From Nocardiopsis listeri NBRC 13360 (GTDB lineage Bacteria; Actinomycetota; Actinomycetes; Streptosporangiales; Streptosporangiaceae), in contig NZ_BCSH01000023.1 in the NCBI RefSeq assembly GCF_001570765.1, forward strand, positions 40,876 through 104,875: 64,000 nt of DNA. The letters run 5' to 3'. The stretch's first letter is position 1. Each line of letters opens with the position of its first letter. The notes under the pieces are model-generated. The model was not told where the DNA came from. It was given only the letters and a program-made list of their open reading frames with translations, and did no database searches. Shown one piece after another: positions 55,140-64,000 of this stretch. Made by a program: the position numbers and the translations under genes.

Positions 55140-58100
55140 ATGCTCGACAACGAGCCCAAGAGCGGTGCCGACGGCACCGCGGGTACAACTGAAACAACCG
55201 AGGACACGGTGGGGACACCCCCGGTGGGGAACGGCGGGGTTCGGGTGACCACGCCCGCGCCCACCAAGGGTGCTCGCCGCGCCGCCGGACCACCCCCCGA
55301 ACCCGACGACGTCTTCACGCCACCGACCACGCCGAGCACCAAGCTCGCCGGTTCGGGTGAGGGCGGAACGGTCAAGACCTCTTCGCCCACGCCGGTGCGC
55401 AGGCGCACGGTCCGTGCCGCGGGCCGGCCCGCGGACGTCCCCGCCGCCACCGGTGGTCGACGCACCCGGGTGGCCTCCGAGGACGACGACGCTTCCCGCG
55501 GTTCGGCCGACAAGAACGCCCCCAGGGGGAACTCCGGCGATGACGGGAAGGGCGGCGCCGAGGAAAGCGCCCCCCGCGGACGCACCCGCTCCCGAGCGCG
55601 CTCGCGCGCACCCAGGACCGTCGAGGCACCCGCCCCGGAAGCGGTCGAGGAAGAGGAGACCGAGGAGAACACCCCCGGCACCTCCGGCTCCCTCTTCTCC
55701 CCGCCCGGAGGCATGCTCTTCCAACCTCCGGTCGCTCAGCAGAACGTCCCGGCCAAGACCCGCAAGGTCGTCCGGGTCGAGGAAGAGGAGCCCGACGAGG
55801 ACTCCGAGAGCGAGGCTCAGGCCCCTGCGGAGGAGACCGGCTCCGAGGAGCGTCCCAGCCGCCGGCGCCGTCGCCGGGGCGGTCGTGGCCGTGGTCGGTC
55901 ACGCGGGCCCGAGGACAACGGTGGTGAGGACTTCGACTCCGTCGAGGACACCGACAAAGAGCGCCACAAGGACACCAAGGGTTCCGACGCCGGGGACGAC
56001 AAAGGACACGACGAGTCGTCCGCCGACTCCGATGACGACTCCGACGACGAGGGTGAGAACGGGGGGAGCCGTCGGCGCCGTCGGCGTCGCCGTCGCTCCG
56101 GTTCGGGCTCCGGTTCGTCCGGAAGCGGCGAGAGCACCTCGGACGACCCGCCCAACACCGTGGTCAAGGTGCGCGAGCCCCGCCAGGAACGTCCCATCGA
56201 GGACGAGGTCCAGGCGGTCCGCGGTTCCACACGCCTGGAGGCCAAGAAGCAGCGCCGCCGCGAAGGTCGCGAGCAGGGCCGACGCCGCGCCCCGATCGTC
56301 ACCGAGTCGGAGTTCCTGGCCCGCCGTGAGGCGGTCAAGCGCGACCTGGTGATCCGCAACATCGGCGACCGCACCCAGATCGCCACCCTGGAGGACGACG
56401 TCCTCGTCGAGCACTACGTCGACCGTGCCACGCACCGCTCCTACGTGGGCAACGTGTACCTGGGCCGAGTGCAGAACGTGCTGCCGTCGATGGAGGCCGC
56501 CTTCGTCGACATCGGCAAGGGCCGCAACGCCGTCCTGTACGCGGGTGAGGTCAACTGGGACTCCTTCGGTCTGGAGGGGCAGCCCAAGCGGATCGAATCG
56601 GTGCTCAAGTCCGGCCAGTCCGTCCTGGTGCAGGTCACCAAGGACCCGGTCGGGCACAAGGGCGCCCGCCTGACCAGCCAGATCAGTCTGCCCGGCCGCT
56701 ACCTGGTGTACGTGCCCGGTGGTTCGATGACCGGTATCAGCCGCAAGCTCCCCGACAAGGAGCGTGCCCGCCTCAAGCAGATCCTCAAGAAGGTGATGCC
56801 CTCCGGCGCCGGCGTGATCGTGCGCACCGCGGCCGAGGGCGCCAGCGAGGAGGAGCTGGAGCGCGACATCACGCGCCTGGCCAAGCAGTGGGACTCCATC
56901 AAGCGCAAGTCCAAGTCGGCGAGCTCCCCGTCCCTGCTCAACAGCGAGCCGGACCTGACGATCCGGGTCGTCCGTGACGTGTTCAACGAGGACTTCTCCA
57001 GTCTGGTCGTCTCCGGTGACGAGGCCTGGAACACCGTCCACGAGTACGTCGACTACGTGGCGCCCCACCTCGCCGAGCGGCTCTCGCACTGGACCGAGGA
57101 CCGGGACGTCTTCTCCGCGTACCGGATCGACGAGCAGATCAACAAGGGCCTCGAGCGCAAGGTGTGGCTGCCCAGCGGTGGTTCGCTGATCATCGACCGG
57201 ACCGAGGCCATGACCGTGGTCGACGTCAACACCGGCAAGTTCACCGGTCAGGGCGGCAACCTCGAAGAGACGGTCACCAAGAACAACCTCGAAGCGGCCG
57301 AGGAGATCGTCCGCCAGCTGCGGCTGCGCGACATCGGCGGCATCATCGTCATCGACTTCATCGACATGGTGCTGGAATCCAACCGTGACCTGGTGCTGCG
57401 TCGGATGCTGGAGTGCCTGTCCCGGGACCGCACCAAGCATCAGGTGGCCGAGGTCACTTCGCTCGGACTGGTCCAGATGACTCGTAAGAGGGTCGGCCAG
57501 GGGCTGCTGGAGGCGTTCTCGCACAACTGTGACCACTGCAACGGCCGTGGCCTGGTGATCTCCTCCGAGCCGGTGGAGAACAAGGGCGGCGGCAACGGCG
57601 GTGGCAACGGTAACGGCAACGGCAACGGTCGCAAGAAGAAGAAGGGCAAGGGGGACTCCGAGTCCGCGTCCGACGCATCCGGCGACAAGGGCGACAGGTC
57701 GGAGAAGTCCGAGCAGCCCGCCAAGGACGAGAAGGCCGAACGGCCCGCGGCCGAGGACGATCAGGTCGACCGTCCCACCGAGGTCGCCGAGGACACCGCG
57801 GGGAAGGACGACAAGCCCGCCAGGCGCACTCGGAGCCGTAAGGCCGCCAAGGGCGAGCAGACCGACACGGTGGCGGAGACCGGCGAGCCGACCGTGAACG
57901 CCGACCAGGACGACACCGCGGGTTCGGACGGGACGGCCGAGGAGACCCCCGTAAAGAGGACCCGCAAGCGCGCGTCCAAGGCGAAGAAGGCCGCCGAGGA
58001 GACCGCGGAGGCTCCCCAGGAGGCCGGTGCCGCCGCCGAGACGCAGGAGGCTTCTGCCGAGGTCGCCGAGGCCCCGGCCAAGAGGACCCGCCGGCGCACC

Positions 58101-58307
58101 ACCACCCGCAAGGCCGCAGAGGCCGACGGCGGTGAGGGTGAGCGGGCGACGGCGGACGGCGACGAGTCCGAATCGGCCGACGCCACCCCGAGTCCCGCCG
58201 ACGATGACGCCGAAGGCGCCACCGAACGGCCCAAGCGTCGCCGCACCCGGCGGACCAAGACGACGGTGACCTCACCGGCCGGTGGTTCCGCCGTCGACGC
58301 GGACTGA
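55140..58307 (+). CDS. rne: Ribonuclease E/G
   Basis: A 1055-aa endoribonuclease. The catalytic core (about 395-805) has an S1 domain (about 430-515, YVGNVYLGRVQNVLPSM), catalytic aspartates Asp695 (VVDVNTGKFTG) and Asp739 (IVIDFIDM), and a zinc-link CDHC (Cys797, Cys800). It is flanked by an N-terminal disordered arm of about 390 residues rich in acidic and arginine/lysine blocks and a 250-residue lysine/alanine/glutamate arm, the streptomycete RNase E/G arrangement. It processes rRNA and mRNA. ATG 55140 has GGGAG upstream. Confidence 0.95.
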   Translation: MLDNEPKSGADGTAGTTETTEDTVGTPPVGNGGVRVTTPAPTKGARRAAGPPPEPDDVFTPPTTPSTKLAGSGEGGTVKTSSPTPVRRRTVRAAGRPADVPAATGGRRTRVASEDDDASRGSADKNAPRGNSGDDGKGGAEESAPRGRTRSRARSRAPRTVEAPAPEAVEEEETEENTPGTSGSLFSPPGGMLFQPPVAQQNVPAKTRKVVRVEEEEPDEDSESEAQAPAEETGSEERPSRRRRRRGGRGRGRSRGPEDNGGEDFDSVEDTDKERHKDTKGSDAGDDKGHDESSADSDDDSDDEGENGGSRRRRRRRRRSGSGSGSSGSGESTSDDPPNTVVKVREPRQERPIEDEVQAVRGSTRLEAKKQRRREGREQGRRRAPIVTESEFLARREAVKRDLVIRNIGDRTQIATLEDDVLVEHYVDRATHRSYVGNVYLGRVQNVLPSMEAAFVDIGKGRNAVLYAGEVNWDSFGLEGQPKRIESVLKSGQSVLVQVTKDPVGHKGARLTSQISLPGRYLVYVPGGSMTGISRKLPDKERARLKQILKKVMPSGAGVIVRTAAEGASEEELERDITRLAKQWDSIKRKSKSASSPSLLNSEPDLTIRVVRDVFNEDFSSLVVSGDEAWNTVHEYVDYVAPHLAERLSHWTEDRDVFSAYRIDEQINKGLERKVWLPSGGSLIIDRTEAMTVVDVNTGKFTGQGGNLEETVTKNNLEAAEEIVRQLRLRDIGGIIVIDFIDMVLESNRDLVLRRMLECLSRDRTKHQVAEVTSLGLVQMTRKRVGQGLLEAFSHNCDHCNGRGLVISSEPVENKGGGNGGGNGNGNGNGRKKKKGKGDSESASDASGDKGDRSEKSEQPAKDEKAERPAAEDDQVDRPTEVAEDTAGKDDKPARRTRSRKAAKGEQTDTVAETGEPTVNADQDDTAGSDGTAEETPVKRTRKRASKAKKAAEETAEAPQEAGAAAETQEASAEVAEAPAKRTRRRTTTRKAAEADGGEGERATADGDESESADATPSPADDDAEGATERPKRRRTRRTKTTVTSPAGGSAVDAD

Positions 58308-58329
58308 GGTCGAGGCGGGATGAGAATTC

Positions 58330-58361
58330 GGTCCGGATCCGGTGACGACCGGGTCCGGACC
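58330..58361 (+). terminator. Terminator after rne
   Basis: A 14-bp stem with one G-U pair (58330-58343 with 58348-58361) around a GACG loop, 22 bases after the rne stop. Confidence 0.75.
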
Positions 58362-58580
58362 GGACCGACTGTGCGGGTCTGTACCAGGGCAATGGTAATC
58401 TGATGGACGGTGCGTCGGCGCGCCCCAAGTGTTCGCGCGCCCCGAGACCGCAGTGCTCTCCACCAGGTGGGTTTGTTTCCCTCAGATCCCCACGCCCCGC
58501 TACAGGCGATTCGTGGATCGTGGCATCACGGTCATCAGTGAGCGCATTTTTCGTTGAGCGAGCAGGAAGAGAGTTCCCCG

Positions 58581-58892
58581 GTGTACGCGATCGTGCGAGC
58601 GGGCGGCCGACAGGAGAAGGTGTCTGTCGACGACGTCCTGAACATCGACAGGGTCCCCGAGGAGACCGGTGCCACCCTTACGTGGCAGCCCATCCTTGTG
58701 GTCGACGGTGACAACGTGGTCAGCGAGGCGAACAAGCTGAGCGGCTACACGGTCACCGCCGAGGTCCTCGGTGAGACCAAGGGCCCCAAGATCAACATCA
58801 TGAAGTACAAGAACAAGACCGGTTACAAGAAGCGCCAGGGTCACCGCCAGAAGCACACCCAGGTGCGCGTTACCGGTATCGCGGCGAAGTAG
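58581..58892 (+). CDS. rplU: 50S ribosomal protein L21
   Basis: A 103-aa L21 ([15 protein letters not shown] start; C-terminal [17 protein letters not shown]), which binds 23S rRNA. GTG 58581 matches the conserved N-terminus and has GGAAGAGAG upstream; the in-frame TTG at 58554 would add nine atypical residues. It is cotranscribed with rpmA, 13 bases downstream. Confidence 0.97.
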   Translation: MYAIVRAGGRQEKVSVDDVLNIDRVPEETGATLTWQPILVVDGDNVVSEANKLSGYTVTAEVLGETKGPKINIMKYKNKTGYKKRQGHRQKHTQVRVTGIAAK

Positions 58893-58905
58893 GAGGCCTG
58901 GAGAA

Positions 58906-59163
58906 ATGGCAAGCAAGAAGGGCGCTTCGTCCACTAAGAACGGTCGCGACTCGAATGCCCAGCGCCTCGGCGTGAAGCGCTTCGGTGGCCAGGCCGTTTC
59001 CGCCGGCGAGATCCTCATTCGCCAGCGGGGCACCAAGTTCCACCCGGGCGCCAACGTGGGTCGCGGTGGCGACGACACGCTGTTCGCCCTGGTCGACGGT
59101 GAGGTCAAGTTCGGTAACTTCCGCGGCCGCAAGGCCGTGAACATCGTCCCGGCCGCCGTCTAG
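58906..59163 (+). CDS. rpmA: 50S ribosomal protein L27
   Basis: An 85-aa L27 ([24 protein letters not shown]), located at the peptidyl transferase centre. The unprocessed actinobacterial type starts directly with MA.KKG, without the cleaved extension seen in firmicutes. It follows rplU in the conserved rplU-rpmA-obgE order. Confidence 0.97.
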   Translation: MASKKGASSTKNGRDSNAQRLGVKRFGGQAVSAGEILIRQRGTKFHPGANVGRGGDDTLFALVDGEVKFGNFRGRKAVNIVPAAV

Positions 59164-59186
59164 GTCGAGCCGCGACGGTTTCTTCG

Positions 59187-59214
59187 GGGCGGGCCAGGGA
59201 ACACTGGCCCGCCC
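59187..59214 (+). terminator. Terminator after rpmA
   Basis: A perfect 11-bp stem (59187-59197 with 59204-59214) and a 6-base loop, 23 bases after the stop, so obgE may need its own promoter or read-through. Confidence 0.85.
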
Positions 59215-59322
59215 TTCGCGTTGTCACTAAGGAGTCCCTTTGCGGACGGCGCATAGCGCGGGTGGCACGTCGCATCACGGCCCCGCCAGGAGGCGGTGGC
59301 CCCACGAGTTACGGGGAGAGCA

Positions 59323-60687
59323 ATGCCTGACTTCGTCGACGAGGCGGTCTTGCACGTCAAGGCCGGGAACGGCGGGCATGGCTGCGCCTCCGTGCACCGT
59401 GAGAAGTTCAAACCGCTGGGTGGACCGGACGGTGGGAACGGCGGCCGGGGCGGCGACATCGTCCTGGAGGTCGACACCCAGACCGCGACCCTGCTGGACT
59501 ACCAGCGCAGACCGCACCGCACCGCTGAGAACGGGACGCCCGGCCAGGGCGGTCACCGGGCCGGGGCCAACGGCGAGCACATGGTCCTGACCGTGCCCGA
59601 CGGCACCGTGGTCACCAGGACGGACGGCGAGGTCATCGCCGACCTGGTGGGTCACGGAACCCGTCTGGTGCTGGCCCAGGGCGGCAACGGCGGTCTCGGT
59701 AACGCCGCGCTGGCCTCCAAGAAGCGCAAGGCCCCCGGCTTCGCCCTCAAGGGTGAGGAGGGGGAGGCCGTCGACGTGCGCCTGGAGATGAAGACCATCG
59801 CCGACGTGGGTCTGGTGGGCTTCCCCAGCGCCGGTAAGTCCTCGCTGATCGCGGCCATGTCCGCGGCCCGGCCCAAGATCGCCGACTATCCGTTCACCAC
59901 CCTCATCCCGAACCTGGGCGTGGTGGAGGCGGGCACGGTCCAGTACGTCATCGCCGACGTGCCCGGGCTCATCCCCGGCGCCAGCGACGGCAAGGGCCTG
60001 GGCTTGGAGTTCCTGCGCCACATCGAGCGTTGCTCCACCCTGTTGCACGTGCTGGACTGCGCCACCTTCGAGCCCGGCCGTGACCCGGTCACCGACCTGG
60101 AGGCCCTGGAGGCCGAACTGGCCGCCTACGGGGAACAGACCGGGGTCGACCTGTCCGACCGGCCGCGCGTGGTCGCTCTGAACAAGGTGGACGTGCCCGA
60201 CGCCCGCGAGCTCGCCGACATGGTCCGTCCCATGCTGGAGGAGCGCGGCTACAAGGTCATGGAGCTGTCCGCGGCCTCCCGTGAGGGCCTGCGCGAACTC
60301 TCCTACGCCCTCGGTGAGCAGGTCGCCGCCGCGCGACAGAGCGAACCGGCGGCCGAGCCCACCCGCATCGTGCTGCGGCCCAAGCTCATCGGTGACACGC
60401 CCTTCGAGGTGGTCCCGCTGGGGAACAACACCTTCCGGGTGCGTGGCGACAAGCCGGCCCGTTGGGTGCGCCAGACCGACTTCTCCAACGACGAGGCCGT
60501 CGGCTACCTGGCCGAACGACTCAACCGGCTCGGTATCGAGGCGGCACTGGCCAAGGCCGGCGCCACACAGGGGGCCGAGGTGCGCATCGGCACAGAAGAG
60601 GACTCGGTGGTCTTCGACTGGGACGACTCGCTCGACGCCGAGGTCGTCCCGTCCGGCCCGCGCGGCACCGACGCCCGGCTGGGCTGA
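59323..60687 (+). CDS. obgE: GTPase Obg/CgtA
   Basis: A 454-aa essential GTPase in 50S assembly and stress signalling. The glycine-rich Obg domain spans about 1-158, the G domain about 159-330 with G1 GFPSAGKSS (from residue 166), DVPG as G3 and NKVD as G4, then an OCT domain (about 345-425) typical of actinobacteria and firmicutes. ATG 59323 ([15 protein letters not shown]) has GGGGAGAG upstream. Confidence 0.96.
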   Translation: MPDFVDEAVLHVKAGNGGHGCASVHREKFKPLGGPDGGNGGRGGDIVLEVDTQTATLLDYQRRPHRTAENGTPGQGGHRAGANGEHMVLTVPDGTVVTRTDGEVIADLVGHGTRLVLAQGGNGGLGNAALASKKRKAPGFALKGEEGEAVDVRLEMKTIADVGLVGFPSAGKSSLIAAMSAARPKIADYPFTTLIPNLGVVEAGTVQYVIADVPGLIPGASDGKGLGLEFLRHIERCSTLLHVLDCATFEPGRDPVTDLEALEAELAAYGEQTGVDLSDRPRVVALNKVDVPDARELADMVRPMLEERGYKVMELSAASREGLRELSYALGEQVAAARQSEPAAEPTRIVLRPKLIGDTPFEVVPLGNNTFRVRGDKPARWVRQTDFSNDEAVGYLAERLNRLGIEAALAKAGATQGAEVRIGTEEDSVVFDWDDSLDAEVVPSGPRGTDARLG

Positions 60688-60782
60688 CCCGCGCGGGGAC
60701 CGACCGCTCCACACCAGCCGAACCCATACAGGCAAGCGCACGGCGTCCGGAGGGGCGCCGTGCCACGGATGGAAAGTCCCTC

Positions 60783-61949
60783 GTGGTGCACAGCCCAGAC
60801 ACCCCGAACCAACACGTCGAACCCATGGAGGCGGCCGGTCGCCGTTCCGTGGCCCAGGCCCGCAGGGTCGTGGTCAAGGTGGGGTCCTCCTCGTTGACCA
60901 CCCCCGACGGACTCATCGACGCCGGCCGTATCCGGGACCTGGTCGAGGTACTGGCCGCGCGCCGCGCCCTCGGCCAGGAGGTGATCCTGGTCTCCTCCGG
61001 CGCGGTCGCGGCCGGAATGAGCCCGTTGGGCATGGCCCGGCGCCCTCGTGACCTGGCCTCCCAGCAGGCCGCCGCCAGTGTCGGCCAGGGGCTGTTGGTG
61101 GCCTCCTACACCGCCGAACTCGCCGGACACGGACTCACCGCGGCCCAGGTCCTGCTCACCGTCGAGGACATGATGCGGCGCGTGCAGCACCGCAACGCCC
61201 AGCGGACCCTGCGCCGACTGCTCGACATCGGTGCCGTGCCGATCGTCAACGAGAACGACACCGTGGCCACCCACGAGATCCGATTCGGCGACAACGACCG
61301 CCTGGCCGCCCTGGTCGCCCACCTGATGCGCGCCGACGCGCTCGTACTGCTCTCGGACGTGGACGCCCTCTACGACGGGAACCCGGCCGACGAGGGAACC
61401 TCGGTGGTCCACCTGGTCCGTAGCCGGGCGGACCTCGACGGCATCGACATCGGCAGCAGCGGAAAACGCGGTGTCGGTACCGGTGGCATGGTCACCAAGG
61501 TGGACTCGGCGCGCATCGCCACCGAGGCCGGAGTGCACACCGTGCTGACCTCGGCGACCAACGCACGGGCCGCCCTGGAGGGGGCGAGGGTGGGCACGTT
61601 CTTCGCTCCGGCCGACGGCCGCCGCCCCTCCGCTCGCCAGTTGTGGCTGGCGCACGCCACCGCCGGTCGGGGGAGCCTGGTCCTGGACCCGGGAGCGGTG
61701 AAGGCGGTGGTAGAGGAGAAGGCGTCGTTGCTGCCCGCCGGTGTGGTCAAGGCGCACGGCGAGTTCAGCGCCGGCGATCCGGTCGATCTGCGCGACGAGT
61801 CGGGCGCCCTGGTCGCTCGGGGGCTGGTCAACTACGACGCCGCCGAGGTCCCCGACCTGATGGGTCGCTCCACTCGGTGGTTGGCCCGTGAGATGGGACC
61901 CACTTACGAACGCGAGCTGGTCCACCGCGACGACCTCGTGGTGCTCTAG
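60783..61949 (+). CDS. proB: Glutamate 5-kinase
   Basis: A 388-aa ProB that phosphorylates glutamate, the first step of proline synthesis. The kinase domain (about 20-270) shows VVKVGSSSLT, VSSGAVAAGM, NENDTVAT and GTGGMVTKV; a PUA domain (about 295-370) follows. GTG 60783 has GGAAAG upstream; GTG 60786 and ATG 60825 are alternatives. proA is not adjacent in this window. It follows obgE by 95 bases as in related genomes. Confidence 0.93.
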   Translation: MVHSPDTPNQHVEPMEAAGRRSVAQARRVVVKVGSSSLTTPDGLIDAGRIRDLVEVLAARRALGQEVILVSSGAVAAGMSPLGMARRPRDLASQQAAASVGQGLLVASYTAELAGHGLTAAQVLLTVEDMMRRVQHRNAQRTLRRLLDIGAVPIVNENDTVATHEIRFGDNDRLAALVAHLMRADALVLLSDVDALYDGNPADEGTSVVHLVRSRADLDGIDIGSSGKRGVGTGGMVTKVDSARIATEAGVHTVLTSATNARAALEGARVGTFFAPADGRRPSARQLWLAHATAGRGSLVLDPGAVKAVVEEKASLLPAGVVKAHGEFSAGDPVDLRDESGALVARGLVNYDAAEVPDLMGRSTRWLAREMGPTYERELVHRDDLVVL

Positions 61950-62108
61950 AGCGGGACCGTGCGGAGCCGTGGGGCCGACGACCCGGTGCTCCTCTGCGGG
62001 GTCGGATCGAAGTGCCCGAGATCTCTTCCTGCCGTGTACGCCCCTTCCAAATACCGTCGTCGGTCCGTGAAAGGGTCGGGGCAAGATGTCCTGAGGAGGG
62101 TGACACCC

Positions 62109-62996
62109 ATGTCGAGTCTGGTGACCCACCTGTTGGCGTTGGGGTTGCGGGTGGCGCGCAAGGGCCCCATGGGATCGGTGGAGGGCGCTCGTGAGTGGAT
62201 GAACGAGCCCAAGGAAGAACCGTCCGCTCCGCACTGGCTCACCCGACGGCACTGGATCACGCGTCGACGGGTCGGTGGCTTCTCCACCTTCACCGTGCGT
62301 CCCCGCGGCGTGAGGGAACCGGAGAAGGCCGTGCTGTACCTGCACGGCGGCACCTACGTCAGCGAGATCTCCGGCTGGCACGGGGTCCTGATCTCGCGCA
62401 TGGTCGACGCCGGGTGCCGGGTGGAGGTGCCGATCTACGGGCTGGCCCCCGAACACACCTACCGGGAGGCCTTCGGGTTCCTGCACGAGGTGTACCGGGA
62501 GCTGCTGGTGGACGTCGATCCGACGCGCACGTTGCTGGCCGGGGACTCCGCGGGCGGAGGGCTCGCCCTGGCCCTGGCACAGACCCTGCCGGAGATCGCC
62601 CTGCCCGCCCCGACGAGATTGGTCCTGATCTCTCCTTGGCTCGACCTGACGATGTCCAACCCCGACATCCTGGAGGTGGAGGGGGCCGACCCCTGGCTCA
62701 ACCCGGTCGGGCTCCTGGAGGCCGCCAAGGAGTGGGCGGGCGGCGACGACCTGACCGAACCCCGGCTGAGCCCCATCTATGGGCCGGTGGCGGGCCTACC
62801 GCCCATGGACCTGTACATCGGCACCCGCGACCTGCTCTGGCCCGACACCCGCCGGTTGTACGAGCAGGTGACCCGGGCCGGGGGAGAGGTACGTCTGTTC
62901 GAGGAGGAGGGGGCGCTCCACATCCACCCGTTGCTCCCCATCCCCGAAGGGGGTCAGGCGCGGGCGCGGATCATGCGGACCGTCGAGGAACTCTGA
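62109..62996 (+). CDS. Alpha/beta hydrolase, hormone-sensitive-lipase type
   Basis: A 295-aa esterase-type hydrolase. The oxyanion-hole motif is HGGTY (from His79; HGGG in many members), the nucleophile Ser147 lies in GDSAGGG, and GTRDLLWPDT and LHIHPLL carry the likely acid and histidine. It probably hydrolyses carboxyl esters of short acyl chains. ATG 62109 has GAGGAGG upstream. It is convergent with the SDR gene. Confidence 0.88.
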   Translation: MSSLVTHLLALGLRVARKGPMGSVEGAREWMNEPKEEPSAPHWLTRRHWITRRRVGGFSTFTVRPRGVREPEKAVLYLHGGTYVSEISGWHGVLISRMVDAGCRVEVPIYGLAPEHTYREAFGFLHEVYRELLVDVDPTRTLLAGDSAGGGLALALAQTLPEIALPAPTRLVLISPWLDLTMSNPDILEVEGADPWLNPVGLLEAAKEWAGGDDLTEPRLSPIYGPVAGLPPMDLYIGTRDLLWPDTRRLYEQVTRAGGEVRLFEEEGALHIHPLLPIPEGGQARARIMRTVEEL

Positions 62997-63044
62997 AACA
63001 CCCTCGGGGGAAGCGTTCGGTGGGCGGGGCGCCGTGGCCGTCGC

Positions 63045-63794
63045 TCAGGACAGCCTCCTGACCACGGGCAAGGGCAGGCGCTTCATCAGGAAACCGATCG
63101 GCACCCATGGCCACGCGGGGACGTACGCCTTGACCCTGCGCTTCTCGATGGCGGCCACCATGGAACGCACGCCCACCTCGGTCTCCACCATGAACCTGGT
63201 CTTCTGTCGAACGTGCTCGTTCATCTCCGAGCGGATGTAGCCCGGATAGATGACCGACACGTCCAGACCGGGGACGCGCTCGGAACGCAGACCCTCGGCG
63301 ATGGCGGCCACACCCGCCTTGGTGGCGGCGTAGACGGTCATGGCCTTGCGCATGCCGCGCAGGGCCGACATCGAGGAGATCAGTACCAGGTGGCCGTGGC
63401 CCTGCGCACGGAAGATCTCCATGGCTGCCTCCGACTGGGCCAGCGCCCCCACGAAGTTGGTCATGGCCGTCCGCCGGTTGGCGTCGTAGCGGCCACTGCC
63501 GAGCGCGGCACCCTTGCCCAGCCCCGCGTTGACGATGACCCGGTCCACCGTGCCGAACTCGGCCGCGAACTCCCCGAAGACCCGGAAGACCGCCTCGTCG
63601 TCGGTGACGTCCAGTGCCTTGAGCACCACCCGGCGGTCGGGACACGCGGTCACGATCTCGTCCCTGAGCGAGTCCATCCTCTCCGTGCGCCGGGCGCACA
63701 GGCCCAGGTCGTAGCCGAGGGAGGCGAACCGGCGTGCCATCTCCGCGCCCAGGCCCGCTGATGCCCCGGTGATCAGGATCGTTCCCTTGCTCAT
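63045..63794 (-). CDS. Short-chain dehydrogenase/reductase
   Basis: A 249-aa classical SDR. The nucleotide-binding motif GASAGLG spans residues 10-16, NAG is at 89-91, and the catalytic Ser140/Ser141, Tyr155 and Lys159 (YAATK) are in place. The substrate is unknown. The C-terminus has a hydrophobic, membrane-associated look (WPWVPIGFLMKRLPLP), as in lipid-acting SDRs. ATG 63794 has GGAG about nine bases upstream. The remaining 206 bases to the window end show no supported gene. Confidence 0.88.
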   Translation of the reverse strand: MSKGTILITGASAGLGAEMARRFASLGYDLGLCARRTERMDSLRDEIVTACPDRRVVLKALDVTDDEAVFRVFGEFAAEFGTVDRVIVNAGLGKGAALGSGRYDANRRTAMTNFVGALAQSEAAMEIFRAQGHGHLVLISSMSALRGMRKAMTVYAATKAGVAAIAEGLRSERVPGLDVSVIYPGYIRSEMNEHVRQKTRFMVETEVGVRSMVAAIEKRRVKAYVPAWPWVPIGFLMKRLPLPVVRRLS

Positions 63795-64000
63795 GTGCGT
63801 TTCTCCGTGCCGCTCTTGGTGGTGGATCCGCCCCGGTCGAGCTTCCACGCGATGTCGAGCACCGGGGGCGGGCCGAGTCCATGGCGTCGACACTACGATC
63901 CGGGTCGGTGGCGCGACCGAGGCGGGCCACCGCGTCCGCGTCCCGCGTGTCCTGCCGGAGTCGGATCCCCCCGAGTGACCACGACCGCCCGATACGCCTC

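Noticed and set aside
58308..58580. Ribosomal-protein leader element before rplU
   Set aside because: Apart from the rne terminator no recognisable autoregulatory fold was seen.

Overview
The window is about 64 kb of very GC-rich DNA with actinobacterial gene order, heavy use of GTG starts and dense same-strand operons. The core block tig - clpP1 - clpP2 - clpX - folC - DUF4233 - ndk - mreBCD - mrdA - rodA - radical SAM (TIGR03960 type) - DUF2344 - rne - rplU - rpmA - obgE - proB is a chromosomal backbone known from Streptomyces and relatives. Protein style (mycothiol-linked DsbA-like protein, MT0933-like protein, DUF4192, LVIVD propellers) suggests a filamentous actinomycete, probably Nocardiopsis/Streptosporangiales-like; that placement is inference. 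No prophage, IS element, CRISPR array or rRNA was found.

Region 1 (1-17.5 kb): a membrane diguanylate cyclase gene split by an in-frame TAA, a DUF4192 protein, the translation factor EttA, a truncated haemoglobin, a hotdog thioesterase, a prolyl oligopeptidase, an HNH endonuclease with a small coupled ORF upstream, an FmdB-type zinc ribbon, ilvD, a NERD protein, an amidase overlapping tail-to-tail with an MFS transporter, and malQ.

Region 2 (17.5-31.2 kb): pepN, a DsbA-like protein with a 51-aa acidic partner ORF, an aldehyde dehydrogenase, a 48-aa membrane peptide, rpiB, a membrane PP2C/SpoIIE phosphatase, mgtE, an MT0933-like small protein, an iron-box-controlled ferredoxin-like protein, an ABC exporter, a small nucleotidyltransferase and a conserved 88-aa protein. 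Strong hairpin terminators separate most units.

Region 3 (31.2-45.4 kb): divergent tRNA-Gly(UCC) and tRNA-Pro(UGG) with an 82-bp tandem repeat beside tRNA-Gly; trigger factor; the ClpP1P2-ClpX protease with a ClgR-like operator ahead of clpP1. The place between clpX and folC where valS sits in related genomes is instead occupied by a DUF305 lipoprotein, two tandem secreted LVIVD proteins, a PD-(D/E)XK-like protein and a divergent FolC paralogue. True folC, DUF4233 and ndk follow.

Region 4 (45.6-64 kb): the cell-shape operon mreBCD-mrdA-rodA, the radical SAM/DUF2344 pair separated by an unusually long structured gap, RNase E/G with long disordered arms, ribosomal proteins L21 and L27, the GTPase Obg, proB, an HSL-type hydrolase and a short-chain dehydrogenase. 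Functionally, the window links proteolysis and protein folding, wall elongation, RNA decay and ribosome assembly, with accessory metal-related modules inserted between them.
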